Shown here piece after piece: positions 1 to 8,352 of a stretch of 64,000 nucleotides of DNA; position 1 is the stretch's first letter, and the number at the start of each line of letters is the position of its first letter. Origin of the DNA: Aestuariibacter salexigens DSM 15300 (GTDB lineage: Bacteria > Pseudomonadota > Gammaproteobacteria > Enterobacterales > Alteromonadaceae); the NCBI RefSeq assembly GCF_000429145.1, contig NZ_AUBH01000001.1, positions 496,001 through 560,000 on the forward strand. The letters are read 5' to 3'. The position numbers and the translations under genes were made by a program. The notes under the pieces are model-generated. The model saw only the letters and a program-made list of their open reading frames with translations, was not told the DNA's origin and did not search any database.

Positions 1-2151
1 GTAGCGCTGTCAGAATTGCACGCACATGCTTACCGTTCACGGATTGTGAACAGCGATAACAGCATGGCTGCCTGGGTATTCGAAGACAATCTGTTTGTTA
101 AAGACTTATCCACTGGTGTAATCAGGCAGCTCACCCGTGGCGGCGACAGGCCTTACAACCTGCAGTTTATGCTAGACGGCAGCATTGGTATGCAGCGCGG
201 TAACGCCTATTACACTATTAACCCCGCCAGTGGATTGACATCCCAGTTAGTGTCATGGCGCTTTGCCGCGCCGCCAAAAGCGGTGGAAGCCCCCAAAGAT
301 TATATCGCACAAGAACAGATCAAGCTGATTGACTATGTGGCTTTACAGCGCAACAACCGTCTTCTGAGGGAAGAGCATCAGCAGCTACTGCAACAGCAAA
401 ATGCAACGGTGACACCTGAGCCTCTGTATTTTGATGCAAAGCTCGAGCTGGCGCGTTTAAGCGTCTCACCGGCTGGCGATAAGGCGGTGTTCGCGTTACG
501 AGAAGACACACCCAACCGCAGTGAAACGGATATCATGCCTAACTATATTCAGGAAGATGGCCGTATCGCCGCCGAGCCAGTGCGTCGCCGCGTCGCTGAC
601 GCTGAGCCACAGTCTCATGAACTATGGCTGGCTGATCTGCAAAATGGCACAACGCAGTCGCTGTCCTACCAGACATTGCCTGGCTATAACGAAGACGTCC
701 TGGCTGACGTAAAGCGCGAGAACGCCAAAGCGAAAGGCGAAGATTATCAGGTGAACCGCTTGCCTAGAGCGATTGGCCTGATCAACGACTGGTATTGGTC
801 AGAAAGCCCGATTCAGTGGAATCGTGATGGACAGCAGGTCGCGATCATGTTGGAGGCATGGGATAACAAAGACCGCTGGATAGCGACGGTAGATTTTGAT
901 GACAGTGCGCTGGTCAGTGAACATCGTTTACATGACGATGCATGGATTAATTATCGTTTTAATACCTTCGGATGGCTGAATCAGTCTGACGAGCTGTTTT
1001 TCATCTCTGAACAAAGTGGCTATGCCCATCTTTACATCAAAGCGCCGGGTGAAAAAGAAAGAGCATTAACGTCAGGCAATTATGAGGTCGACGACCTGAC
1101 ATTGACTCGCGATGATGGCTATTTCTATTTTAAAGCGAACAAAAAGCACCCCGGCATTTATGAGATCTACCGTGTCAATGTGCTAAATGGTCAACATGAG
1201 ATGCTGACCGACCTGAATGGTATGACTGACTATGTGCTGAGTCCGCAGGAGGACGCACTGTTACTCACGCACTCCAAGGTTACTCAGCCACCAGAGCTGT
1301 ATGTGCAAAATGTCGGTAATACGGACGTTGTTAAGTTAACCGACACTGTCAGCGATGCATTTAAGTCTATGCCGTGGACAGCGCCACAAATTGTCGCTAT
1401 CCCCTCATCACATGACGATCAGCCAATTTATAGCCGCGTTTATTTACCCAAAGGCGGTGATGGCTCTGCGAAACGCGCTGTAGTCTTTAATCACGGTGCG
1501 GGCTATTTGCAAAATGCCCACCTAGGTTGGTCCGGCTACTTCAGAGAGTTTATGTTCCACAGCATGCTGGCGCAGCAGGGCTATGTTGTGCTGGATATGG
1601 ATTATCGCGCTTCGGCCGGTTATGGACGGGATTGGCGCACCGCGATTTATCGCCGTATGGGAACGCCAGAAGTTGAAGATCTGCGTGATGGCGTAAGCTG
1701 GCTTGTGGATAATGCCGGCGTCGATCGTCAGCGCATTGGTACTTATGGTGGTTCATATGGCGGGTTTCTGACCTTTATGTCGTTGTTTACTGCACCCGAA
1801 CTGTTCCAGTCTGGCGCAGCACTGCGTCCGGTCAGTGACTGGGCCCATTACAATCATCCTTACACATCCAATATTCTGAATACACCGGATGTGGATCCGA
1901 TTGCTTATGAGCGCAGCAGTCCAATCTATTTCGCCGAAGGGTTACAAAAACCGCTGTTAATCAATGCGCCAATGATCGATAACAACGTGTTTTTTGTTGA
2001 CGTAGTGCGACTGGTTCAGCGCCTGATTGAGCTTGAAAAGGAAGATTTCGAGACGGCGATTTATCCTGTGGAGCCGCATGGATTTGTGCAGCCAAGCTCG
2101 TGGCTGGATGAATATCGTCGTATTTATAAGCTGTTTGAAGAGACCCTGTAA
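1..2151 (+). CDS. S9 family serine peptidase (prolyl oligopeptidase type), 5' end outside window
   Basis: This gene encodes a secreted or periplasmic S9 peptidase that would cleave oligopeptides, often after proline. The reading frame is open through base 1, so the true start lies left of the window. An in-frame TTG at 16 is probably not the start. The first ~480 residues look like a beta-propeller (repeats such as ELWLADLQNG and HLYIKAPGEKE). The last ~230 residues are an alpha/beta-hydrolase domain. The nucleophile is in GTYGGSYGGF (Ser codon 1753-1755), the Asp is probably in APMIDNNVFF, and the His is in VEPHGF close to the C-terminus, so the triad appears complete. The family is certain; the substrate is not. 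Confidence 0.9.
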   Translation, partial: VALSELHAHAYRSRIVNSDNSMAAWVFEDNLFVKDLSTGVIRQLTRGGDRPYNLQFMLDGSIGMQRGNAYYTINPASGLTSQLVSWRFAAPPKAVEAPKDYIAQEQIKLIDYVALQRNNRLLREEHQQLLQQQNATVTPEPLYFDAKLELARLSVSPAGDKAVFALREDTPNRSETDIMPNYIQEDGRIAAEPVRRRVADAEPQSHELWLADLQNGTTQSLSYQTLPGYNEDVLADVKRENAKAKGEDYQVNRLPRAIGLINDWYWSESPIQWNRDGQQVAIMLEAWDNKDRWIATVDFDDSALVSEHRLHDDAWINYRFNTFGWLNQSDELFFISEQSGYAHLYIKAPGEKERALTSGNYEVDDLTLTRDDGYFYFKANKKHPGIYEIYRVNVLNGQHEMLTDLNGMTDYVLSPQEDALLLTHSKVTQPPELYVQNVGNTDVVKLTDTVSDAFKSMPWTAPQIVAIPSSHDDQPIYSRVYLPKGGDGSAKRAVVFNHGAGYLQNAHLGWSGYFREFMFHSMLAQQGYVVLDMDYRASAGYGRDWRTAIYRRMGTPEVEDLRDGVSWLVDNAGVDRQRIGTYGGSYGGFLTFMSLFTAPELFQSGAALRPVSDWAHYNHPYTSNILNTPDVDPIAYERSSPIYFAEGLQKPLLINAPMIDNNVFFVDVVRLVQRLIELEKEDFETAIYPVEPHGFVQPSSWLDEYRRIYKLFEETL

Positions 2152-2160
2152 ACTGAGCAA

Positions 2161-2182
2161 GGAGGTGCAGTAATGCACCTCC
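2161..2182. other. Perfect 9-bp hairpin between convergent genes
   Basis: GGAGGTGCA (2161-2169) and TGCACCTCC (2174-2182) flank a GTAA loop, between the stop codons of the S9 peptidase and the minus-strand STAS-like gene. No T-tract follows on either strand, so it is not a classical intrinsic terminator. It may still protect 3' ends or act as a weak bidirectional terminator. Confidence 0.5.
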
Positions 2183-2193
2183 AGCTATTCATG

Positions 2194-2547
2194 TCAGGGC
2201 ATTTGGTCCAGGTCATCAATAATGATGACATTTGCTCCGGCCTGATTGGCCAAACGCTGATAAATCTGAGACCCCTTCAAGTGGGCGTCGTCTTTAGTGA
2301 TAATACCGATAATCAGATCGTCTGTGATCGAAGATTCCAACCCTGCCAATTTGGCAAGCGCCTCCGCATCTTCCAGCGTCAACTCAATTCGCTCTGCGCC
2401 ACGATAATCGTAGACCAGTCGCTTACACTCTCTGACCTTCCGGACGAACTCAGCATCACTGTGGATATTCATAAGGTCGAGGCCGTCAATGTCTCCCATT
2501 AAGCGAAACACCACACAGTTATTTATTATCTTATATTCACTCGCCAT
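2194..2547 (-). CDS. Small STAS-like protein of unknown function
   Basis: The product has 117 residues, no signal peptide and no membrane segment. The pattern of an N-terminal beta strand (NNCVVFRLMGDIDG), a predicted Asp/Glu-rich helix, a central strand (KRLVYDYRGAERIEL) and a final alternating strand (NVIIIDDLDQMP) resembles a STAS or SpoIIAA-like fold. The phosphorylatable Ser of classical anti-sigma-factor antagonists is not obvious. Its start overlaps the 3' end of the rhombosortase gene by 11 bp, so the two are probably translationally coupled. The fold is inferred from pattern only and no function is claimed. Confidence 0.65.
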   Translation of the reverse strand: MASEYKIINNCVVFRLMGDIDGLDLMNIHSDAEFVRKVRECKRLVYDYRGAERIELTLEDAEALAKLAGLESSITDDLIIGIITKDDAHLKGSQIYQRLANQAGANVIIIDDLDQMP

Positions 2548-3142
2548 TTTGTTTCTGTCTATTTTGACTTTGCATTGCGATAGATAACACGCCGACCATC
2601 AATCCACCCACGGCACCATATAAATGCGCGTCAGTTGCTACACTGGCGGCAATCCATTCAGCCAGCACTGCACTGGCACCATACATCTGTTCGTAGCCTA
2701 TTTTTATAGCAACGCCCAGCAGCAATAGCCAGCCACTCGTCAGCTTGTGCTGAATATCAACCACCGCACCCCACACAAAAATACCATGCAAGGCGCCGGA
2801 TAGGCCGACATACCAATAGATCCCCGGGTTAAATAGATATAAACCAAGTGTTGTTGCAATTGCGCAACACGTAAATATGAACATGTAACGCCGCGTCGTG
2901 TAGTAATCGCCGTGTAATGCCCACAGCAGCACCAGACCGAGTAGATTGAGCAAAAGATGATTCAGATTACTGTGCAGCAAGTTGCCTGTGATAAGACGCC
3001 ACAGTTGCCAATTAGCGATTTCAGGCCGCTCATAGATGAATATGGCACCGATGAAATCTTCAGCGAAGAACAGCAGGCAAGCGACAACGGTGATAGATAT
3101 TGGGCCGCAAATTTGATGTAATTGGACAGGAAATCTAAACAT
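2537..3142 (-). CDS. rrtA: Rhombosortase (rhomboid-family GlyGly-CTERM processing protease)
   Basis: This is a 201-residue inner-membrane rhomboid-family serine protease with about six hydrophobic segments. The catalytic Ser115 lies in VGLSGALHG and the catalytic His173 in TDAHLYGAVGG. The loop WRLITGNLLHSNLNHLLLN (about 48-66) carries the H-x3-NH signature of rhombosortases. In this family the enzyme cleaves the C-terminal GlyGly-CTERM tail of secreted proteins so that they are released or anchored at the cell surface. Two proteins in this window carry compatible tails, the subtilase ending at 14581 and the DUF3466 protein at 59296-60951. The short length and absence of extra domains favour rhombosortase over GlpG. 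Substrate assignment is inference. Confidence 0.85.
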   Translation of the reverse strand: MFRFPVQLHQICGPISITVVACLLFFAEDFIGAIFIYERPEIANWQLWRLITGNLLHSNLNHLLLNLLGLVLLWALHGDYYTTRRYMFIFTCCAIATTLGLYLFNPGIYWYVGLSGALHGIFVWGAVVDIQHKLTSGWLLLLGVAIKIGYEQMYGASAVLAEWIAASVATDAHLYGAVGGLMVGVLSIAMQSQNRQKQNGE

Positions 3143-3246
3143 TTATCGGGATGTACGGACAGTTTATAACAGTCTACAAAACAACTGTCTGTAAGGGCAG
3201 GGCTAATGCCAGCATCTTTACAAAATAACATACGGGCCGAGCGACT

Positions 3247-4014
3247 ATGAAATTAGTGACTGTCGAGACTCACGGGCGAGTGATGACGATTACCATCAAC
3301 CGCGCAGACAAAAAAAATGCACTGACACAGGATATGTATCAGCAACTTGCTGAGGGATTTGAGCAGGCCGGAGAACAGAGTGCTGATATACAGGTTGTGG
3401 TGATCAAAGGTGCCGGTGACAGTTTTACGGCTGGCAATGATATCAGTGACTTTGCTAATCAAAGTGATTCTGGAAAAGTGAACGATACGGCGCGTTTTAT
3501 GCGGGCGCTGATGAATTGTCCGGTACCGGTGATTGCCGAGGTACAGGGCATGGCAGTCGGCATCGGCACAACGCTGCTGCTGCATTGTGATTTTGTGTAT
3601 TGCGCGAGCAATACCCGTTTCGTGCTGCCATTTATCAACCTTGCTCTGGTACCAGAATATGCCTCAAGCTATCTTCTGCCGAAGCTGGCGGGACATCCTA
3701 AAGCCAGTGAATGGCTCATGTTGGGTGAACCCTTTGGGCCACAAGATGCGCTGCAAACTGGTCTGGTCAACAAGATACTTGAGCCTGAAGAGCTGAGTCA
3801 CTATGTTAAAAGCATCGCACAAAAGCTGTGTGATAAACCACGTATGGCGTTATTGCAAACCAAAGCGTTGCTGAAATACGAACAACAGCGCGTGCAGCTG
3901 CATATGGACGATGAACTGGATGTATTTATTGATGCTATGCAGTCACCACAGGCGCAGGAAGCGTTCAGTGCTTTTATTGAAAAACGTGCTGTAAATCGAG
4001 AAATTTATAAATGA
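3247..4014 (+). CDS. Crotonase-superfamily protein, probable delta3,delta2-enoyl-CoA isomerase
   Basis: This 255-residue cytoplasmic crotonase-fold enzyme acts on acyl-CoA thioesters. Oxyanion-hole segments are TAGNDISDF (about 61-69) and GMAVGIGTT (101-109). The two Glu residues of enoyl-CoA hydratases are not conserved: the first position is Thr in GIGTTLLLHCD and the second is Phe in VLPFINLAL. A Glu is present at position 137 in LVPEYASSYLLPKL. That placement matches the single catalytic Glu of ECI2/Eci1-type isomerases, which move the double bond during unsaturated fatty-acid oxidation. The stop overlaps the gamma-glutamyltransferase start by 4 bp (ATGA). Automatic annotation would probably say enoyl-CoA hydratase; the isomerase call is inferred from active-site residues. 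Confidence 0.8.
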   Translation: MKLVTVETHGRVMTITINRADKKNALTQDMYQQLAEGFEQAGEQSADIQVVVIKGAGDSFTAGNDISDFANQSDSGKVNDTARFMRALMNCPVPVIAEVQGMAVGIGTTLLLHCDFVYCASNTRFVLPFINLALVPEYASSYLLPKLAGHPKASEWLMLGEPFGPQDALQTGLVNKILEPEELSHYVKSIAQKLCDKPRMALLQTKALLKYEQQRVQLHMDDELDVFIDAMQSPQAQEAFSAFIEKRAVNREIYK

Positions 4015-5768
4015 AAAGGTTATTAACCTGTCTTTTACTAGGCGTTTTATCCAACCAGGTTTACGCCAGCACGCAAACCACTTCCTTGCCAAAAGAGCGG
4101 GAAGATCGGGAGCCTGAAGCAGCGACGGGTTTTGCTAAAAAGCGCGCACATGTTGCAGAAGACTACATGGTGGTGGCGGCCAATCCTTATGCATCGTGGG
4201 CCGGCAAAAACATCATCGAGCAGGGCGGTTCAGCCATTGATGCAGCTGTGGCGGTGCAAGCTATGCTTACGCTGGTGGAACCTCAGTCTTCAGGCATTGG
4301 CGGCGGCGCATTTATCCTGTACTGGGATAATGAAAATAAGGTATTGCATACTTATGATGGCCGTGAAACGGCACCTGAATCCGTAAATGCCTATTTATTT
4401 ATGCAGCACGGTAAAGCGATGAAATGGCGCGAGGCAGTCGTTGGCGGTAAGTCTGTTGGCGTACCAGGCGTGCTAAAAGCGTTAGACATGGCACACCAGG
4501 AATTTGGCTCACTAAGCTGGAAGTCGCTGTTTGACGACACCATTAAACTCGCCGAGGAAGGCTTCACGGTATCAGAGCGCCTGCAAAGGCTGGTCTCTCT
4601 TGATATCCATCCTGGCCTACAGGCATTTCCGGTCAGTCATGCCTACTTTTTTCCTGGTGATAAACCGCTTAATCAGGGCGACATAAAGAAGAATCGCCGC
4701 TTGGCAAACACGTTAAGAGAAGTTGCAGCAGAGGGCGTCGAGGTCTTCTATGAGGGAAGGCTTGCAGAACGCATTTCTGATACCGTTCAAAATGCCAGCA
4801 TCAACCCCGGTACCTTGTCCGCTGAAGATATAAAAGATTACCAGGCAAAGAAGCGTAATGCGGTATGTGGAAGCTATCGTACTTACCAAATCTGTGGCAT
4901 GGCACCGCCCAGCGCGGGCGGGATCAATGTGCTGCAAATACTGAAAATGCTGGAAAAGTTCGAACTTCATAAGATGCAGCCCAACCAATTGGAGGCGGCC
5001 CATTTGTTCACGCAGGCCTCTAAACTAGCCTATGCTGACAGAGCAACCTACATCGCTGATACTGACTTCACGAATCTGCCATTTGGTGCATTGATCAATA
5101 ATACCTATCTCAGTCGACGCGCGGAGCAGATTAGCGCGGAAAAAGACTTTGGCAAAGCGAGGGCAGGTGAGCCTTACGTGGAATCTTTTTTTACCGCCGG
5201 TATTTCTCCTGAGTTTCCTAACACCAGCCATATTTCGATCGTAGACAAAAAAGGCAATGCCGTGTCGATGACCACCAGCATTGAGTTTATGTTTGGATCT
5301 GGCTTAATGGTTGAGGGCTTCCTGCTGAATAATCAACTGACTGACTTTTCGTTTTCACCAAGCAATGGCCGGTTCCGCGTGTTAAATCGTGTCGAGCCAA
5401 ATAAACGACCGCGAAGCTCGATGAGTCCAACAATGGTGTTTGACGAAAAAGGAGAACTGGTGATGGCAATCGGTTCGCCTGGCGGCAGCAGGATCATCAA
5501 CTATGTCGCACAAACCATTATTGGCGTGTTGGACTGGGGACTTGATATGCAACAGGCTATCAACTTGCCCAAAATCACCAACCGCAATGATTATACGGCG
5601 CTAGAGAAAGGCACTGATGCAGAGAAGCTGAAACCTGGGCTAGAAGCGTTGGGGCACAATGTCAGAGTGATTGACTTAAACAGTGGTTTGCACGGTATTC
5701 TGATCAAAGATGGCAAGTTGATTGGCGGAGCAGATCCGCGCCGCGAGGGAGTCGCAGTAGGGCGCTAA
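4011..5768 (+). CDS. ggt: Gamma-glutamyltransferase (glutathione hydrolase)
   Basis: This periplasmic N-terminal-nucleophile hydrolase removes or transfers the gamma-glutamyl group of glutathione and related peptides. A signal peptide is clear (MKRLLTCLLLGVLSNQVYAS). The precursor is expected to self-cleave before Thr405 in NTSHISIVDKKGNAVS, leaving Thr as the new N-terminal nucleophile of the small subunit. Other family signatures are EPQSSGIGGGAF (gamma-glutamyl binding region), MAPPSAGG, FLLNNQLTDFS and the oxyanion motif GSPGGSRI. The length of 585 residues is typical. It overlaps the preceding isomerase gene by 4 bp and is probably co-transcribed with it, although no metabolic link between the two is obvious. 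Confidence 0.95.
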   Translation: MKRLLTCLLLGVLSNQVYASTQTTSLPKEREDREPEAATGFAKKRAHVAEDYMVVAANPYASWAGKNIIEQGGSAIDAAVAVQAMLTLVEPQSSGIGGGAFILYWDNENKVLHTYDGRETAPESVNAYLFMQHGKAMKWREAVVGGKSVGVPGVLKALDMAHQEFGSLSWKSLFDDTIKLAEEGFTVSERLQRLVSLDIHPGLQAFPVSHAYFFPGDKPLNQGDIKKNRRLANTLREVAAEGVEVFYEGRLAERISDTVQNASINPGTLSAEDIKDYQAKKRNAVCGSYRTYQICGMAPPSAGGINVLQILKMLEKFELHKMQPNQLEAAHLFTQASKLAYADRATYIADTDFTNLPFGALINNTYLSRRAEQISAEKDFGKARAGEPYVESFFTAGISPEFPNTSHISIVDKKGNAVSMTTSIEFMFGSGLMVEGFLLNNQLTDFSFSPSNGRFRVLNRVEPNKRPRSSMSPTMVFDEKGELVMAIGSPGGSRIINYVAQTIIGVLDWGLDMQQAINLPKITNRNDYTALEKGTDAEKLKPGLEALGHNVRVIDLNSGLHGILIKDGKLIGGADPRREGVAVGR

Positions 5769-5784
5769 GCCGCCCTTCGCTGAC

Positions 5785-6258
5785 TTACATGAACGGGTCA
5801 GCGCGGACTTCGTCGACACGCCACTTGCCGCTTTCTCTGATCAATTCAACTGTTCTGAGATCATCGATCTTATCGTCATTGTAGTATCCGGTGAAGAACA
5901 GCGTGATGACGGCAGATTTAGCAAACTCATTACGTCCTACGTTATCGCCAGAGTCTGGCATGATTTCAACACTGTCATAGGACAGATTCAGCACGTGACG
6001 CTGCACGTTTCTGTTGGTGTGGTAGGACTTGAGCAAACGTTGCATACGCTCGGTGCTGAATTCCAATGCGCCGTCCAGGTTGTCATCCAGGAAAATACTT
6101 TCAAAGAATTTTACCGCAGCAAATTCAGGCGTATTGGGGTCCATCATGCCGTACTTGCCTGCGCCTTCGCCGGCTTTATATTCACTACAGGCGGCAAGCA
6201 AAACGCAGCAAATCAGCGAGATAAAAAGAGTGTGGGTGCGTCGCAGCGATAACGTCAT
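5785..6258 (-). CDS. Putative lipoprotein, unknown function
   Basis: The 157-residue product begins with a type II signal peptide ending in the lipobox LLAAC (Cys at about 24), so it should be a lipid-anchored periplasmic protein. The mature part has an NTF2/DUF4878-like feel: a helix pair (FAAVKFFESIF, LEFSTERMQRLLKSY) followed by strands ending in ESGKWRVDEVRADPFM. No enzyme motif was recognised. It lies downstream of cysK on the same strand but is separated from it by a strong terminator, and it converges on ggt with 16 bp between the stops. Confidence 0.75.
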   Translation of the reverse strand: MTLSLRRTHTLFISLICCVLLAACSEYKAGEGAGKYGMMDPNTPEFAAVKFFESIFLDDNLDGALEFSTERMQRLLKSYHTNRNVQRHVLNLSYDSVEIMPDSGDNVGRNEFAKSAVITLFFTGYYNDDKIDDLRTVELIRESGKWRVDEVRADPFM

Positions 6259-6316
6259 CGTAATACAGCTCTAACAACTACAAGATGGCCAGTCTGCTAC
6301 GGTGCGTTTAAAAAGT

Positions 6317-6341
6317 AAAGGGAGGCATTGTGCCTCCCTTT
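6317..6341 (-). terminator. Intrinsic terminator of cysK
   Basis: An 11-bp perfect stem (AAAGGGAGGCA, 6317-6327, with TGCCTCCCTTT, 6331-6341) has a 3-nt loop. Read on the minus strand it is followed by a U-rich run. It lies about 20 bp past the cysK stop. Confidence 0.85.
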
Positions 6342-6361
6342 CACTAGCGAGATAAGTTTAC

Positions 6362-7327
6362 TTACTGCACTTCTTCGGCGTCAGAAAACTTGCCTGCAAA
6401 CATCGGGCTGGACAGGTAACGTTCCGTTCCGCTTGCAAGGATCACCACGACAATTTTGTCTTTGTTCTCTGGCCGCTCGGCAACGCGCTTGGCTGCAACA
6501 ACTGCCGCGCCAGATGAAATCCCGGCCAGAATACCTTCTTCAACCATCAGGCGATGTGCCATTTCCATACAGTCTTCATTACTGACCTGTTGCACTTCGT
6601 CAATCAGGCTTAAATCAAGGTTGCCCGGAATGAAGCCTGCACCAATCCCCTGAATTTTATGCGGCCCTGGCGTGAGCTCCTCACCGGCCATGGCCTGGGT
6701 GATCACCGGAGAATCAGTTGGCTCAACTGCGACAGCATGAATCGCTTTGCCTTGGGTGTTTTTAATATAACGAGTGGTGCCGGTAATGGTACCGCCCGTA
6801 CCTACGCCAGCAACGAAAATATCTATCTTACCGTCGGTATCCTGCCAGATCTCTGGCCCGGTTGTTTTCTCGTGGATTTCTGGGTTGGCAGGGTTGTCGA
6901 ACTGTTGCAACAGCACGTATTTATCCGGATTAGACGCGACAATTTCCTGTGCTTTGGCAACCGCGCCTTTCATACCCTTAGGTGCTTCCGTCAGGACCAG
7001 GTTGGCGCCTAACGATTTAAGCAGCTTACGACGCTCCAGACTCATACTGCTGGGCATAGTCAGAGTCAGTTTATAGCCTCTTGATGCCGCGACAAAAGCC
7101 AATGCGATGCCGGTGTTACCACTTGTTGGCTCAACCAGCTCTTTATCTTTGGTGAGTACACCGCGTTTTTCAGCGTCCCAAATCATGTTGGCACCAATGC
7201 GGCACTTTACACTGAAGCTTGGGTTACGGGCTTCTATCTTTGCATACACATTACCGCTGGTGACACGGTTCAGTTTTACCAGTGGTGTATTACCGATGGA
7301 TAACGAGTTGTCTTCGTAAACGCGCAT
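6362..7327 (-). CDS. cysK: Cysteine synthase A (O-acetylserine sulfhydrylase)
   Basis: This cytoplasmic PLP enzyme makes cysteine from O-acetylserine and sulfide, the last step of sulfate assimilation. The PLP lysine is Lys41 in [10 protein letters not shown]. The substrate loop PTSGNTG is at 67-73, and the phosphate-binding glycine loop is [14 protein letters not shown]. The C-terminal part carries [11 protein letters not shown], which contains the Ser that contacts the PLP pyridine. The length of 321 residues and the SVKCRIG context fit CysK better than CysM. It is monocistronic, with its own terminator. Confidence 0.95.
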   Translation of the reverse strand: MRVYEDNSLSIGNTPLVKLNRVTSGNVYAKIEARNPSFSVKCRIGANMIWDAEKRGVLTKDKELVEPTSGNTGIALAFVAASRGYKLTLTMPSSMSLERRKLLKSLGANLVLTEAPKGMKGAVAKAQEIVASNPDKYVLLQQFDNPANPEIHEKTTGPEIWQDTDGKIDIFVAGVGTGGTITGTTRYIKNTQGKAIHAVAVEPTDSPVITQAMAGEELTPGPHKIQGIGAGFIPGNLDLSLIDEVQQVSNEDCMEMAHRLMVEEGILAGISSGAAVVAAKRVAERPENKDKIVVVILASGTERYLSSPMFAGKFSDAEEVQ

Positions 7328-7515
7328 AAGATTTCCTTTATTAGAGCATTGGCAATGTGACTTGAGGTGTTATACCGTCTTTCTGAGTAAACTGACCAGT
7401 CATATTGCACGTAATAGCAACGGTAGTATGGTTAGGCCAGACGCACTAAATTCAAAGTGCTTTTCGCTATATCATATTGTGTTTATTTACTTTAGCTAAA
7501 CAAATGAGGTTTTAC

Positions 7516-8352
7516 ATGGGTTTTACCGGTACGCAAAATTATATCGCCAGTAGAGAGCTTCAGCTCGCTGTAAACGCAGCCATTACGTTACAGCGGCCGT
7601 TGCTGATAAAAGGTGAGCCCGGCACCGGAAAAACCATGCTGGCGGAAGAATTGGCTCGAAGTCTTGATACAGATCTTATTCAGTGGCACATCAAATCCAC
7701 CACTAAGGCACAGCAAGGTCTGTATGAATATGATGCGGTATCGCGGTTACGTGATTCCCAATTAGGGGATGAGCGGGTGCACGACATTCGTAACTACATA
7801 GTCAAAGGCAAACTGTGGGAAGCGTTTCAGGCAGACAAGCGACCGGTACTGTTGATTGACGAAATAGATAAGGCGGATATTGAGTTTCCTAATGACCTGC
7901 TGCTGGAGCTGGATAAGATGGAGTTCTACGTATACGAGACGCAGGAACACATCAAGGCAACACAGCGCCCAATCGTCATCATCACCTCAAATAATGAAAA
8001 AGAACTGCCTGACGCCTTTCTGCGTCGCTGCTTTTTCCACTATATCCAGTTTCCCGATCAGGAAGAAATGCGCCAAATTGTTGATGTTCATTTTCCCGAT
8101 CTCAAACCTAAATTGTTGGAAGCGGCGTTAACGTCATTCTTTAACTTGCGTGACGTTCCTGGGTTAAAGAAAAAACCGTCAACCTCTGAACTTATTGACT
8201 GGTTGAAGCTGCTGGTTGCCGAAGATATTCCACCTGAGGCGTTACAAAATAAAGATGACAAAGCCAGCATACCGCCGTTATATGGGGCGCTTTTGAAAAA
8301 CGAACAAGACATTCATCTGTTTGAAAAGCTGATATTCATGGCTCGTCGATAA
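7516..8352 (+). CDS. MoxR-family AAA+ ATPase
   Basis: This cytoplasmic AAA+ ATPase of the MoxR group is a chaperone-like motor that works with a VWA protein to mature or activate other proteins. The start at 7516 has a GAGGT ribosome-binding site 5 bp upstream; an in-frame GTG at 7477 has none. From 7516 the protein has 278 residues. Walker A is GEPGTGKT (33-40), Walker B is VLLIDEIDKA (111-120), sensor 1 lies in IVIITSNN, and the arginine finger is probably in DAFLRRC. The stop and the start of the VWA gene share one base (TAATG), so the pair is translationally coupled. The client of this pair is unknown. Confidence 0.9.
   Translation: MGFTGTQNYIASRELQLAVNAAITLQRPLLIKGEPGTGKTMLAEELARSLDTDLIQWHIKSTTKAQQGLYEYDAVSRLRDSQLGDERVHDIRNYIVKGKLWEAFQADKRPVLLIDEIDKADIEFPNDLLLELDKMEFYVYETQEHIKATQRPIVIITSNNEKELPDAFLRRCFFHYIQFPDQEEMRQIVDVHFPDLKPKLLEAALTSFFNLRDVPGLKKKPSTSELIDWLKLLVAEDIPPEALQNKDDKASIPPLYGALLKNEQDIHLFEKLIFMARR

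Noticed and set aside
2161-2182. Intrinsic terminator
   Set aside because: The stem is perfect but neither strand has a T-tract, so it is listed only as a hairpin.
2173-2502. 109-codon plus-strand open frame
   Set aside because: It lies wholly antisense to the STAS-like gene, which has the better start and is coupled to the rhombosortase.
6659-7076. Two plus-strand open frames of 100-117 codons
   Set aside because: They are antisense shadows of cysK, whose protein is unmistakable.
7477-7515. Upstream GTG start of the MoxR gene
   Set aside because: No ribosome-binding site; ATG 7516 has GAGGT at good spacing.
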